Positions 1 through 13,394 of a stretch of 64,000 nucleotides of DNA are shown one piece after another. Source of the stretch: Zeimonas sp003577305 (GTDB lineage Bacteria > Pseudomonadota > Gammaproteobacteria > Burkholderiales > Burkholderiaceae_E); assembly GCA_030263385.1 (NCBI GenBank), contig SZOX01000011.1, positions 17,827 to 81,826 on the forward strand, written 5' to 3'. Positions within the stretch are counted from its first letter, which is position 1, and each line of letters begins with the position of its first letter. The notes below the pieces were generated by a model. The model made no database searches, had not been told where the DNA came from, and saw nothing but the letters and a program-made list of their open reading frames with translations. The translations under genes and the position numbers were made by a program.

Positions 1-111
1 GGCCAGCACCTGGCCGGCGGCGTAGCCGAGGCGCAGCACGAACTCCGCAGTGATCGGCGCCTCGCCGACCCGTCCACGCACCCCGTCGGTGCCGAAATAC
101 CTGCGCCCCAT
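1..111 (-). CDS. glmM: Phosphoglucosamine mutase GlmM, N-terminal part (runs off left edge)
   Basis: This is the 5' end of the phosphoglucosamine mutase gene, whose product converts glucosamine-6-phosphate to glucosamine-1-phosphate for cell-wall precursor synthesis in the cytosol. Only 37 codons are inside the window. The N-terminus reads MGRRYFGTDGVRG, the RYFGTDGVRG opening typical of bacterial GlmM. The ATG lies 43 bases beyond the folP stop, in the usual ftsH-folP-glmM order. The catalytic serine is outside the window, so integrity cannot be judged. Confidence 0.93.
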   Translation of the reverse strand, partial: MGRRYFGTDGVRGRVGEAPITAEFVLRLGYAAGQVLA

Positions 112-154
112 CGCGTCTTCCCCCCTGTTGCCGCCGCGTCGCCGCGGAAAAGCG

Positions 155-999
155 CTACCGCACCTCGTCGATCGCCAGCCACACGCGCAGCGCGTCGCGG
201 CTTTCGGCCACGTCGTGCACGCGCACGATCGCCGCGCCCCGCGCCACGGCCGCCAGCATCGCGGCCAGGCTGCCGGCGAGCCGCTGTTGCGCCGGCTGGC
301 CGGTGAGCGCTCCGATCATCGACTTGCGCGAGACGCCGACCAGCACCGGCTGGCCGGCCGCGACGAGCCCGTCGAGCGCGGCGAGCAGCAGCAGATTGTG
401 CCGCAGCGTCTTGCCGAATCCGATGCCCGGGTCGACGACGATGCGCTCGCGCGCCACGCCAGCGGCCTGCAGCGCGGCAACGCGCTCGTCGAGGAACCGG
501 CCGACCTCGGAGACGACATCCCCGTAGGCCGGCGCCTGCTGCATCGTCGCCGGCTCGCCCTGCATGTGCATCAGGCAGACCGCACAGTGCGACTCGCGCA
601 CCGCGTCGATCGCACCCGGCGCCCGCAGCGCGGCGACGTCGTTGATCATGTCGGCGCCGTGGCCGAGCGCCGCGCGCATCGTCTCGGGGTGCCGGGTGTC
701 GACCGAGAGCGGCACGCCGCTGTCGCGCAGCGCATCGAGCACCGGCACGATGCGCGCGATCTCCTCTTCGGGCGTCACCGCGACTGCACCCGGGCGCGTC
801 GATTCGCCGCCGATGTCGATCAGGTCGGCGCCTTCGGCAATCAGCCGCTGCGCGTGCGCGATCGCGGCGTCGACCGTGCCGTGGCGCCCGGCGTCGGAGA
901 AGGAATCGGGAGTGACGTTGACCACCCCCATCACCAGCGGCCGCCCGAGCGGCAGCGAAAACCTGCCGCAGGCGAGGCGGCCCGCTGGCCGCGGCGGCA

Positions 1000-1000
<1 letters not shown>
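155..1000 (-). CDS. folP: Dihydropteroate synthase FolP
   Basis: Dihydropteroate synthase (281 aa) condenses dihydropterin pyrophosphate with p-aminobenzoate in folate synthesis and is the sulfonamide target. Visible family motifs are GVVNVTPDSFSD (pterin/phosphate loop), DIGGESTRPGA, DPGIGFGK, the SRKS segment and the C-terminal RVHDV. The open frame extends further upstream, but the ATG at 1000 is chosen because it overlaps the ftsH stop as TGATG and leaves a normal N-terminus just before GRPLVMGVVN. It is probably translationally coupled to ftsH. Confidence 0.95.
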
Positions 1001-2903
<1,903 letters not shown>

Positions 2904-2907
<4 letters not shown>

Positions 2908-3656
2908 TCACCTGCTCCTTCGGGCGCCTTGCCCGTTCGATTGCCTGCTTCCACTGCCTGCATTCTACGCGTATTGCCCGCCCTGGCCCTGGCCGGGGGT
3001 ATCGCCAAGTCATTGATTTTCTTCGGCGATCGTCCCAGCAGATAGGTTTCGGCCGAGCCGGCCCGCGACGCCTTCGGCTTGCGCACCGCCACCCGGGCGA
3101 AGCTGCGCTCGAGCAACTCTACAAGCTGCGTGTACCCGCTGCCGTGGAAGCATTTCACCAACAGCGCACCGTCGGGCTTCAGGTGCGCCAGCGCGAATGC
3201 CACCGCCAGTTCGACCAGGTCGCTCATCCGGGCCGCGTCGGCCGAAGCGATGCCGCTCAGGTTGGGGGCCATGTCCGAAACCACAAGGTCCGGTTTCGCC
3301 CCGCCCAGCGCCGCCTCGAGGCGGCGCAGCGTCTCCTCCTCCCGGAAGTCGCCCTGCAGGAAAGTGACGTCCGGAATCGGCTCCATCGGCAGCAGGTCGA
3401 GCGCGACGATGCGCCCGTCGATGCCCGCGCCGCCCGGGCGCGCCAGCCGCTCGCGCAGCACCTGGCTCCAGGCGCCCGGAGCCGACCCGAGGTCGACCGC
3501 CACGATGCCGGGACGGATCAGCCGATCCTGGGCGTCGATCTCGATCAGCTTGAACGCCGCCCGCGAACGGTAGCCGTGCTTCTGCGCGAGCTTCACGTAC
3601 GGGTCGTCGATGTGACGCGCCAGCCACGCCCGGCTCGGCTTCTTGCGCTTGCTCAC
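2904..3656 (-). CDS. rlmE: 23S rRNA 2'-O-ribose U2552 methyltransferase RlmE
   Basis: RlmE/FtsJ (250 aa) methylates the 2'-OH of U2552 in the 23S A-loop late in 50S assembly. The SAM-binding motif is VDLGSAPGAWSQ. The K-D-K-E catalytic tetrad is visible as Lys in RAAFKLIEID, Asp in VVSDMAPN, Lys in LLVKCF and Glu in SAETYL. The only sensible start is GTG at 3656 (VSKRKKPSRAW), because upstream sequence in this frame looks non-coding. About 35 residues follow the usual YLLGR end, so the C-terminus is longer than in E. coli. It is coupled to ftsH through a GTGA overlap. Confidence 0.95.
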
Positions 3657-3752
3657 GTTGCGGCGTCCGGCCCGCTTGCGCGCAGGCGCCTGCGCAGCCC
3701 ACACTTGCTGATCCCGCCGCCCGACGGCCTGCCCGCCGCGACCACCGAGCCC

Positions 3753-4442
3753 ATGCCCACCACTCCGTTTCCGCTGCCGATCGCGCTCACCCCGGCCGAC
3801 CGCAAGGCGCTGCGCGCACGCGCCCACCATCTCGATCCGGTAGTCATGATCGGCGAAGCAGGCCTGAGCCGCGCGGTGCTGGCCGAGGCCGACCGGGCGC
3901 TCGCCGCGCACGAACTGATCAAGATCCGCGTGCTCGGCGACGACCGCGCGCAACGCCAGGCGCTGCTCACCGAGATCTGTTCGGCGCTCGGCTGCGCGCC
4001 GGTGCAGTCGATCGGCAAGCTGCTGGTGGTGTACCGCCCCAGGCCGATCGAGGAGGCCGCCGAGCGCAAGCGGCCGCGGGGCCCGCACCTCCCGAAGAAA
4101 CTGGCGGCCACCGGCGCCACCACCACGCGCAGGCGCGCAACAGCGAGGAAACCGATGAAAGCGATGAAGGTCGACAAACCGGCGCCGGCACCCAAGACCG
4201 GCAAGACCGCGAAACCGGGCGCCGCGAAGAAACCCGCGGGTGCCGGCAGGGGCGCGGCCGGCAAACCCGAGCCGCTCGGCACCCGAGGCAAGCGCACCGC
4301 GATCGGCGCACGCGCCCGGGTGCCCGCGCACCACGGCGAAGCCAGCCCCGCGACCCAGGGGCCGACGCATCTGGCCGGGCGCTCGGGAGAGGCGACCAGG
4401 GCGGGTACGCGCTCGCGCGCCAAGAGCGCCCGGAAAGGCTGA
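3753..4442 (+). CDS. yhbY: YhbY-family RNA-binding protein with long basic tail
   Basis: Residues about 8-105 form a CRM/YhbY domain, a small RNA-binding fold of 50S assembly factors, including the GEAGLSRAVLAEADRAL region and LVVYRP near its end. It is transcribed away from rlmE with 96 bases between the starts. Unlike E. coli YhbY (97 aa), this protein is 229 aa: about 120 extra residues are Lys/Ala/Pro/Gly-rich with no predicted fold, plausibly a disordered RNA-contacting tail. The gene ends 21 bases from the greA stop. Confidence 0.9.
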   Translation: MPTTPFPLPIALTPADRKALRARAHHLDPVVMIGEAGLSRAVLAEADRALAAHELIKIRVLGDDRAQRQALLTEICSALGCAPVQSIGKLLVVYRPRPIEEAAERKRPRGPHLPKKLAATGATTTRRRATARKPMKAMKVDKPAPAPKTGKTAKPGAAKKPAGAGRGAAGKPEPLGTRGKRTAIGARARVPAHHGEASPATQGPTHLAGRSGEATRAGTRSRAKSARKG

Positions 4443-4447
4443 GCGCC

Positions 4448-4465
4448 AGGGCGCGCGGGCGCCCT
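4448..4465. terminator. GC hairpin between converging yhbY and greA
   Basis: A perfect 7-base stem (AGGGCGC / GCGCCCT) with loop GCGG lies exactly between the two converging stops and covers the last bases of greA. Neither strand has a U-tract after it, so it may be only a weak or Rho-assisted terminator. Confidence 0.35.
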
Positions 4466-4940
4466 ACTCGTAGCGGACATCCAGGATTTCGAGTTCGCGC
4501 ACCCCGCTGGGGGCGCGCACCTCGGCGGTGTCGCCCACGCTGCGGCCGATCAGCGCGCGCGCGATCGGGCTCGACACCGAGATCTTGCCGGCCTTGATGT
4601 CGGCCTCGTCGTCGCCGACGATCTGGTAGCTCGACTTCTCGCCCGAGTCGAGGTCTTCCAGCGTGACGGTCGCGCCGAACACCACGCGCCCGTCGGCGTC
4701 GAGCAGCGCCGGGTCGATTACCTGCGCGTTGGCGAGCTTGGCCTCGAGTTCGGCGATACGGCCCTCGACGAAACCCTGGCGCTCGCGCGCAGCGGCGTAT
4801 TCGGCATTCTCCGACAGGTCGCCGTGCGCACGCGCCTCGGCGATCGCGTTGATCACCGCGGGCCGTTCGACCGATTTCAGGCGCTGCAGTTCTTCCCTCA
4901 GCAGTTCGGCGCCGCGCCGGGTGAGCGGAATGGTTGCCAT
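4464..4940 (-). CDS. greA: Transcription elongation factor GreA
   Basis: GreA (158 aa, the normal length) rescues backtracked RNA polymerase by stimulating transcript cleavage through the secondary channel. The N-terminal coiled coil (about 1-75) contains GDLSENAEYAAARERQ with the acidic tip residues, and the C-terminal FKBP-like domain (about 80-158) includes SSPIARALIGRSVGD. It lies downstream of carA-carB in the same direction but is separated by a likely terminator, so it probably has its own promoter. Confidence 0.97.
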   Translation of the reverse strand: MATIPLTRRGAELLREELQRLKSVERPAVINAIAEARAHGDLSENAEYAAARERQGFVEGRIAELEAKLANAQVIDPALLDADGRVVFGATVTLEDLDSGEKSSYQIVGDDEADIKAGKISVSSPIARALIGRSVGDTAEVRAPSGVRELEILDVRYE

Positions 4941-4978
4941 CGGGTACCTCGGATTCTTCGGCGCGCGCAGGACGCTCC

Positions 4979-5020
4979 GGAAAAGACTCGGACCGCCGGG
5001 CGGCGAAGCCGGGCGGTCCG
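4979..5020 (-). terminator. Intrinsic terminator after carB
   Basis: Reading the minus strand past carB, a 9-base GC stem (4989-4997 with 5012-5020) encloses a smaller CGGC-GAA-GCCG stem and is followed by AGTCTTTTCC. The hairpin plus short U-run fits an intrinsic terminator separating carAB from greA. Confidence 0.6.
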
Positions 5021-5075
5021 TGGGTGTGAGTGCAACTGTAACGCAAAAGGGACGCCGGCGCGCGCCACGGCCGCG

Positions 5076-8321
<3,246 letters not shown>

Positions 8322-8331
8322 GGTGCGGCGG

Positions 8332-9555
8332 TCACTGGGCGAGTTGGGCGACGGTGGCGCGCGCCGCGTCCATCGACGCGATGAAGCGGTCGAACAGGTA
8401 GTGGATGTCCTGCGGCCCGGGGCTCGCCTCGGGATGGCCCTGGAAGCAGAAGACCGCGCGGTCGGTGCGCTCGAGGCCCTGGACCGTGCCGTCGAACAGC
8501 GACACGTGCGTGATCCGCAGGTTCGGCGGCAGCGAGGCGGGATCGACCGCGAAGCCGTGGTTCTGGCTGGTGATGTGCACCTGGCCGGTGTCGACGTTGC
8601 GCACCGGGTGGTTCGCGCCGTGGTGGCCGAACTTCATCTTCATCGTGCGTGCGCCCGAAGCCAGACCGATGATCTGGTGACCCAGGCAGATGCCGAAGAC
8701 CGGCAGGCCCCGATCGATCAGTTCGCGCACCGCGGCCACCGCGTAGTCGCAGGGCTCGGGATCGCCCGGCCCGTTGGACAGGAAAATGCCGTCGGGGCGC
8801 TGCGCGAGAGCGTCGGCTGCGCTCGCCTGCGCCGGCAGCACCACCAGTTCGCAGCCGCGGTCGGCGAGCAGCCTCAGGATGTCGCGCTTGACGCCGTAGT
8901 CGTAGACGACCACGCGAAAGCGCCGCCCCGACTGCGAGACGAAGCCCGCGCCAAGGCGCCACGAGCCTTCGGTCCAGTGGTACGGCTCGGTGGTGGACAC
9001 CACCCGGGCGAGATCCATGCCGGCCAGGCCGGGAAACGCCCGCGCCGCCTCGATCGCCGCCTGCTCGTCGATCGCCTCGCCGGGGCGCGCCGCGGCGACC
9101 AGGCAGCCGCCTTGCGCGCCGCGGTCACGCAGCAGCCGGGTGAGTCTGCGCGTGTCGATGCCGGCGATCGCCGGCACGCCCTCGCGGCGCAGGTAGTCGC
9201 CGAGCGACTCGACGCTGCGCCAGTTCGACAGCCGCCGCGGCAGGTCTTTCACGACCAGCCCCGCGGCCTGGATCTTCGAGGACTCGCCGTCCTCGGAATT
9301 GACGCCGTAGTTGCCCACGTGCGGACAGGTGAGCGTGACGATCTGCCGGCAATAGCTCGGGTCGCTGAGGATCTCCTGGTAGCCGGTCATCGCGGTGTTG
9401 AAGACCACCTCGCCGACCGAGCGCACCGGCGCGCCGATCGAGTGGCCGCGAAACACGGTGCCGTCGGCCAGGGCCAGGAGAGCGGGAGCGAACTCGGGAA
9501 TGATGCCCGCGCCATCGATTCGGCGGTCGGGCTCGGCGTGCTGATCGGGTGACAA
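8332..9555 (-). CDS. carA: Carbamoyl-phosphate synthase small subunit CarA
   Basis: CarA is the glutamine amidotransferase subunit that feeds ammonia to CarB. The class I triad is visible as Cys in FGICLGHQ and His/Glu in FQGHPEASPGP; the N-terminal half has TGYQEILSDPSY. There is no ATG at the proper N-terminus. TTG at 9555 is preferred because an AGGAG (9566-9562) sits six bases upstream, whereas the TTG at 9561 directly abuts that site. This gives 407 aa. Confidence 0.95.
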   Translation of the reverse strand: MSPDQHAEPDRRIDGAGIIPEFAPALLALADGTVFRGHSIGAPVRSVGEVVFNTAMTGYQEILSDPSYCRQIVTLTCPHVGNYGVNSEDGESSKIQAAGLVVKDLPRRLSNWRSVESLGDYLRREGVPAIAGIDTRRLTRLLRDRGAQGGCLVAAARPGEAIDEQAAIEAARAFPGLAGMDLARVVSTTEPYHWTEGSWRLGAGFVSQSGRRFRVVVYDYGVKRDILRLLADRGCELVVLPAQASAADALAQRPDGIFLSNGPGDPEPCDYAVAAVRELIDRGLPVFGICLGHQIIGLASGARTMKMKFGHHGANHPVRNVDTGQVHITSQNHGFAVDPASLPPNLRITHVSLFDGTVQGLERTDRAVFCFQGHPEASPGPQDIHYLFDRFIASMDAARATVAQLAQ

Positions 9556-9720
9556 CGGCAACTCCTGGGGAAGTCACCGGTGCACCCCGCGCCGACGCGG
9601 CCGGAACCGGAAAGTTCTGGTCGGGCCCCGCGCGTCGCGACGCGGCCGCGGCAGGACGGAATCGGCGGAGTGTGACGGGGCAGGCAGGCGCTAACCGGTG
9701 AGCATTGGCGAAACCTTCGA

Positions 9721-9729
9721 ATTATAGCA
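9721..9729 (-). promoter_or_regulatory. Extended -10 promoter for carAB
   Basis: On the minus strand TGCTATAAT gives a perfect TATAAT preceded by the TGn extension, about 165 bases before the carA start. No good -35 is seen, which suits an extended -10 promoter. The leader contains a 14-base perfect palindrome, CGCGTCGCGACGCG, at 9631-9644. Confidence 0.6.
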
Positions 9730-9757
9730 TTCCGGCGGCGACGCCCGGAGTCGTCCG

Positions 9758-10133
9758 CTACAGTTTCCCGCTCTCACCCTGGCGCGGCCGCCACTTCAGC
9801 GCGCGGACCATCGCGTCGACCTGGCCCTTCGACTGCAGGTTGATCGTGTACTCGTAGGCACCCGAGACCACGTCGGCCGAGCCGCCGACCACCGCGCGCA
9901 GGGGCTGCCGAGCCGCCGGCGAATTCGACGATATCGACATCCAGTCCCTCGGCCTTGAAGTAGCCGAGCTGCTCCGCGATCGTGAGCGGAAGTCAATAGA
10001 AGGGACTCTTCCCGCCGACGGAGATCGTCACCGCGTTCTTTTCGATGCCCTGGGCCAGCGACGCAACCGGCAGCGCCGACGCGCCGGAAACGGCCGTCAT
10101 TGCGGCCAGAAAGTCCCCGCGTTGCGTCATCAT
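9758..10133 (-). pseudogene. Decayed ABC-transporter substrate-binding protein (NMT1/TauA-like)
   Basis: Reading from ATG at 10133 (SD AAGGAG just upstream), the sequence gives a signal-peptide-like N-terminus and then AVTISVGGKSPFY followed by TGA where Trp (TGG) is expected. After the stop the same frame continues LPLTIAEQLGYFKAEGLDV. The frame then slips near 9910 and resumes as LRAVVGGSADVVSGAYEY. The protein stops after about 120 residues, whereas this family is usually 300 or more. One nonsense codon, one frameshift and loss of the C-terminal two thirds make it a pseudogene. The parent was probably a nitrate/sulfonate/pyrimidine-precursor-type binding protein. Confidence 0.85.
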
Positions 10134-10190
10134 GGCTCTCCTTGTCGTCCTGCTGTCGTGCGGCACGCGGGCAGTTTCGGGCATGGCCGA

Positions 10191-10219
10191 TTGACCGCAG
10201 GAACGTCACCTCATAAAAT
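10191..10219 (+). promoter_or_regulatory. Promoter of the toxin-antitoxin operon
   Basis: TTGACC at 10191-10196 and TAAAAT at 10214-10219 are separated by exactly 17 bases, a good sigma-70 arrangement, 33 bases before the antitoxin ATG. Confidence 0.65.
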
Positions 10220-10236
10220 GGCCATCTGGATGACCA
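10219..10236 (+). promoter_or_regulatory. Likely antitoxin operator
   Basis: TGGCCATCTGGATGACCA is an 18-base near-perfect palindrome (one mismatched pair) overlapping the end of the -10 and the expected transcription start. This is where a Phd/VapC-type complex would bind for autorepression. Confidence 0.5.
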
Positions 10237-10252
10237 TCCCGAGGAGGCCGCG

Positions 10253-10534
10253 ATGTCCGAGGTCTCGGTCGCCGACGCCAAGACTCATCTGACGCGCCTG
10301 CTCCAGCGGGTCGAGGCCGGCGAGCCTGTGCAGATCACCCGGCGGGGCCGACCCGTGGCGGTGCTGATCTCGCAGGCCGAGTACCAGCGGCTCGCGCACC
10401 CCCGCCAGAGCCTTGTCGAGTTCGTGAACGCCTGGCGCGCCGAGATGAAGGAGCGGGCCATCGCATTCGCCGATGAAGACGATTTCGAAGGCGTGCGCGA
10501 CCAAGGCGAGCGTGCGGCGCCCGATTTCGGCTGA
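10253..10534 (+). CDS. Type II antitoxin, Phd/YefM family
   Basis: This 93-aa protein starts MSEVSVADAKTHLTRLL and continues GEPVQITRRGRPVAVLIS, the N-terminal DNA-binding fold of Phd/YefM antitoxins. Its acidic C-terminal part would wrap the toxin. The start has a good SD (GGAGG five bases before ATG). It precedes a PIN-domain toxin by 56 bases and has its own promoter with a palindromic operator, as expected for an autoregulated module. Confidence 0.9.
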   Translation: MSEVSVADAKTHLTRLLQRVEAGEPVQITRRGRPVAVLISQAEYQRLAHPRQSLVEFVNAWRAEMKERAIAFADEDDFEGVRDQGERAAPDFG

Positions 10535-10590
10535 CGAACGGTTCGCGACGCCCAGGAAGAACGGAAGCGCAACCGAACCGCCCGGCATCG

Positions 10591-11025
10591 ATGCGCTATC
10601 TGCTGGACACCAACGTAATCTCGGAACTGGCGAAAGAGTCGCCGGATCCCGGAGTCACGCAGGCGCTGGAGCGGCAGGAGGGGCACTGCGCACTGCCTGC
10701 CCCCGCCCTGGAGGAGTTGCATTTCGGCGTGGCGCGTCTTGCGGCCAGCCGCAAGCGGACGATGCTCGAGCATTGGCTGGCGGCGATTGCCGACCGGATC
10801 GCGGTCCTGCCCTACGACGCCCGCGCGGCGGCCTGGTTGGGCCGCGAGCGCGCGCGTCTCGCCGGACTCGGCAAACCGTCGCCGCGCGCCGACGGCGAGG
10901 TCGCTGCCATCGCGGTCACCCGGGGGCTCACGCTCGTGACCCGAAACCTGGGCGACTTCGTCGCTTTCGACGGCGTGCTCGTCGAAAACTGGCATACGGG
11001 CGAGAAACCGCCCCGAGTCAGATGA
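10591..11025 (+). CDS. vapC: PIN-domain toxin, VapC family
   Basis: The 144-aa product is a PIN-domain ribonuclease toxin; relatives cleave tRNA or rRNA when the antitoxin is lost. Acidic metal ligands typical of VapC are visible: Asp6 in YLLDTNV, Glu42 in LEELHFG, Asp101 in RADGEVAAIA and Asp122 in NLGDF. The module is complete and looks functional. Its stop overlaps the end of the converging CoA-transferase gene by 8 bases. No strong SD precedes the ATG, suggesting translation coupled to the antitoxin. Confidence 0.9.
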   Translation: MRYLLDTNVISELAKESPDPGVTQALERQEGHCALPAPALEELHFGVARLAASRKRTMLEHWLAAIADRIAVLPYDARAAAWLGRERARLAGLGKPSPRADGEVAAIAVTRGLTLVTRNLGDFVAFDGVLVENWHTGEKPPRVR

Positions 11026-12259
11026 CCCCCTGCTCGCGCAGCGCCGCGATCGCGGCGGCGTCGTAGCCGAGTTCGGCCAGTACCTCGCCGGTGTGCTCGC
11101 CCAGCGCCGGCCCGACCCAGCGGGTCGCGCAGGGCGTCTCCGACAGCCTGGGCACCACTGCCGGCATCGCCAGAGGCGTGCCGTCGGGCAGGCGCACGCG
11201 CTCGATCATCGCGCGCGCCAGATACTGCGGGTCGTCGACCATGTCGGCCACGCTGTAGATGCGCCCGCTCGGCACCTCGGCGCGCGCCATCGCGTCGAGC
11301 CCCTCTTCGAGCGTGTGCGCCGAGGTCCAGTCAGCGATTGCATCGTCGATGCGCTGCATCTGCGCGACGCGTCCGGCGTTGTCGGCGAGCGCCGGGTCGT
11401 CGGCGAGATCGGCGCGGCCGATCGCGCGCATCAGCCGCTTGAAGATCGAGTCGGCGTTGCCGCCGATGACGATGTGCCGGCCGTCGGCGGTCGGGTAAGT
11501 GTTCGACGGCACGATGCCGGTGAGATTCGTGCCGGTGCGCTCGCGCACCAGCCCGTAGCGGTCGAACTCGGGCAGCGTGCTCTCCATCATGTTGAACACC
11601 GCCTCGTAGAGCGCCACGTCGACAATCTGCCCGCGGCCGGTCTCGCGCCGGGCGTGCAACGCCATCAGTGCGCCGATCACGCCGTGCAGCGCGGCCAGCG
11701 AATCGCCGATCGACAGGTTCATGCGCACCGGCGGCCGGTCGGGAAAGCCGGTCACGTAGCGCATCCCGCCCATCGACTCGGCAATCGCGCCGAAGCCGGG
11801 ACGGTCGCGATACGGGCCGCTCTGCCCGTAACCCGACAGGCGCACCAGCACCAGGCCGGGGTTGTCGCGCGCCAGCGCGTCGTAGCCGAGGCCCCACTTC
11901 TCGAGCGCTCCCGGACGGAAATTCTCGATCACGATGTCGCTGCGCGCGGCCAGTTCGCGCGCGATGCGCTGGCCCTCGGGCACGCGCAGGTCGAGCGTGA
12001 TCGAGCGCTTGTTGCGCGCCTGCACGTACCACCAGAGCGAAGTGCCCGACGCATCGTCCGGATGCAGCTTGCGCCACTTGCGCAACGGGTCGCCGCCCTC
12101 GTGGCCGTCGCGCGCCGGCGGCTCGACCTTGATCACGTCGGCGCCGAACTCGGACATCATGCGCGCCGCGAACGGGCCCGCGATCAGCTGGCCGAACTCG
12201 AGCACGCGCACGCCCGCGAGCGGGCCGTGCGCGGCGGAGCACGCTCCGTCGTCGCTCAT
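11018..12259 (-). CDS. CaiB/BaiF-family CoA-transferase (class III)
   Basis: This 413-aa protein belongs to class III CoA-transferases, which move CoA between carboxylic acids through an aspartyl-CoA intermediate. The family start LAGVRVLEFGQLIAGPFAAR, the ADVIKVEPP strand and the catalytic Asp186 in NLSIGDSLAALHG are all present. Its ATG overlaps the recR stop as ATGA, so it forms a tail on the dnaX-ybaB-recR operon. The substrate cannot be read from sequence; formyl-, succinyl- or aryl-succinate-type acids are all possible. Confidence 0.88.
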   Translation of the reverse strand: MSDDGACSAAHGPLAGVRVLEFGQLIAGPFAARMMSEFGADVIKVEPPARDGHEGGDPLRKWRKLHPDDASGTSLWWYVQARNKRSITLDLRVPEGQRIARELAARSDIVIENFRPGALEKWGLGYDALARDNPGLVLVRLSGYGQSGPYRDRPGFGAIAESMGGMRYVTGFPDRPPVRMNLSIGDSLAALHGVIGALMALHARRETGRGQIVDVALYEAVFNMMESTLPEFDRYGLVRERTGTNLTGIVPSNTYPTADGRHIVIGGNADSIFKRLMRAIGRADLADDPALADNAGRVAQMQRIDDAIADWTSAHTLEEGLDAMARAEVPSGRIYSVADMVDDPQYLARAMIERVRLPDGTPLAMPAVVPRLSETPCATRWVGPALGEHTGEVLAELGYDAAAIAALREQGVI

Positions 12260-12918
12260 CGGTTCGCGTCCGCGTCCGCGTGCCCGCCGTCCGCGTCGGG
12301 CCACTCGCGAGCCGCCGCATCGCCCACCGTGCGACGGTCGCGCAGGGCCTGCGCGACCGTGCTCGGGTCGACGTATTCGAGCTCGCTGCCCACCGGCACG
12401 CCGCGCGCGAGCCGCGTCACCTTCAGCCCGCGCGCACGCATCATCTCGCCGATGTAGTGCGCGGTGGCCTCGCCTTCCTGCGTGAAGTTGGTCGCCAGGA
12501 TCACCTCGCGCAGCGCCGGATCGGCAGCGCGCGCGAGCAGCCGGTCGAGGCCGATCTGTTTCGGCCCGATGCCGTCGAGCGGCGACAGCCGCCCCATCAG
12601 CACGAAATACAGCCCGCGGTAGCTGAGCGTCTGCTCGATCGTCAGCTGGTCGGCCGGCGTCTCGACCACGCACAGCAGCGACGGGTCGCGCCGCGGCGAC
12701 GAACAGGTCTCGCAGACTTCCAGTTCGGAGAAGGTGTTGCAGCGCGCGCAGTGACGCACTCGCGAGGCCGCGTCGGCGAGCGCCTGCGCGAGCAGCGCCG
12801 CGCCCTCGCGGTCGTGCTGCAGCAGGTGATAGGCGAAGCGCTGCGCCGACTTCGCCCCCACGCCCGGCAGGCGCCTGAGCGCGGCGGTGAGCGCTTCGAG
12901 CGGCGCCGGGGCCTTCAC
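12256..12918 (-). CDS. recR: Recombination mediator RecR
   Basis: RecR (220 aa) works with RecO and RecF to load RecA on gapped DNA. It shows the helix-hairpin-helix LPGVGAKSAQRFAYHLL, a four-cysteine zinc motif (CARCNTF...CETC) and a Toprim domain beginning LLCVVETPADQLTIE. GTG at 12918 is chosen because GGAG lies five bases upstream. The last about 20 residues are Asp/Ala-rich and atypical. It is normally packed against ybaB, but here 528 bases of repeat-bearing spacer intervene. Confidence 0.96.
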   Translation of the reverse strand: MKAPAPLEALTAALRRLPGVGAKSAQRFAYHLLQHDREGAALLAQALADAASRVRHCARCNTFSELEVCETCSSPRRDPSLLCVVETPADQLTIEQTLSYRGLYFVLMGRLSPLDGIGPKQIGLDRLLARAADPALREVILATNFTQEGEATAHYIGEMMRARGLKVTRLARGVPVGSELEYVDPSTVAQALRDRRTVGDAAAREWPDADGGHADADANR

Positions 12919-12962
12919 GTCAGCTCCGCCGCCTGCACGTCGTCTTGCCTCGCTCGATGCGA

Positions 12963-12982
12963 GCAAAGGCGCGGGCCTTTGC
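12963..12982 (-). repeat. Small hairpin just upstream of recR
   Basis: An 8-base perfect stem (GCAAAGGC / GCCTTTGC) with tetraloop GCGG lies 45 bases before the recR start, at the edge of the ybaB-recR spacer. There is no U-tract on either strand, so its role, if any, is unclear. Confidence 0.4.
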
Positions 12983-13050
12983 AGGCACCGTTGTGGCGTT
13001 CGCGCGGAGCGACCTCAGCTTCGCTTCGAACACCATCGGCCCTGCCAGAG

Positions 13051-13394
13051 CGGCAGTCGGCGGCGGTGCCGGATGCCCGACGGGCGCTGCGCCCGCCGTA
13101 TGCGCGGTGCGCGCCCTCGGGCGGTCGGGGCGATTTCGGCGACGCCGAGCAGCGCAGCCTCGGGGTCGGCGCGCGAAGCGCGCTTCGTACTTCTGACTTG
13201 CGGCGCCCTGTCTGAGCGGAGCTCGCGAAGCGAGCGCAGCGAGTTGCGCCGCACGACCCCGAGGTCGAGCAGCGCAGGGGAGTCGGTGCGCAGCACCGAC
13301 CGCCGCCGTCATCGCCCCGACCGCCCGAGGGCGCGCACCGCGCATACGGCGGGCGCAGCGCCCGTCGGGCATCCGGCACCGCCGCCGGCTGCCG
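13051..13394. repeat. 84-base inverted repeat in the ybaB-recR spacer
   Basis: Arms 13051-13134 and 13311-13394 are reverse complements over 84 bases with a single mismatch, flanking a 176-base centre. The centre carries a second inverted pair (13158-13168 with 13254-13264) and a GTCGGTGC-GCA-GCACCGAC hairpin at 13282-13300. No credible protein is encoded on either strand; open frames here merely read the repeat. The whole 12919-13446 spacer looks inserted into an otherwise tight dnaX-ybaB-recR operon. It could be a non-autonomous mobile element or a local inverted duplication. Confidence 0.85.
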
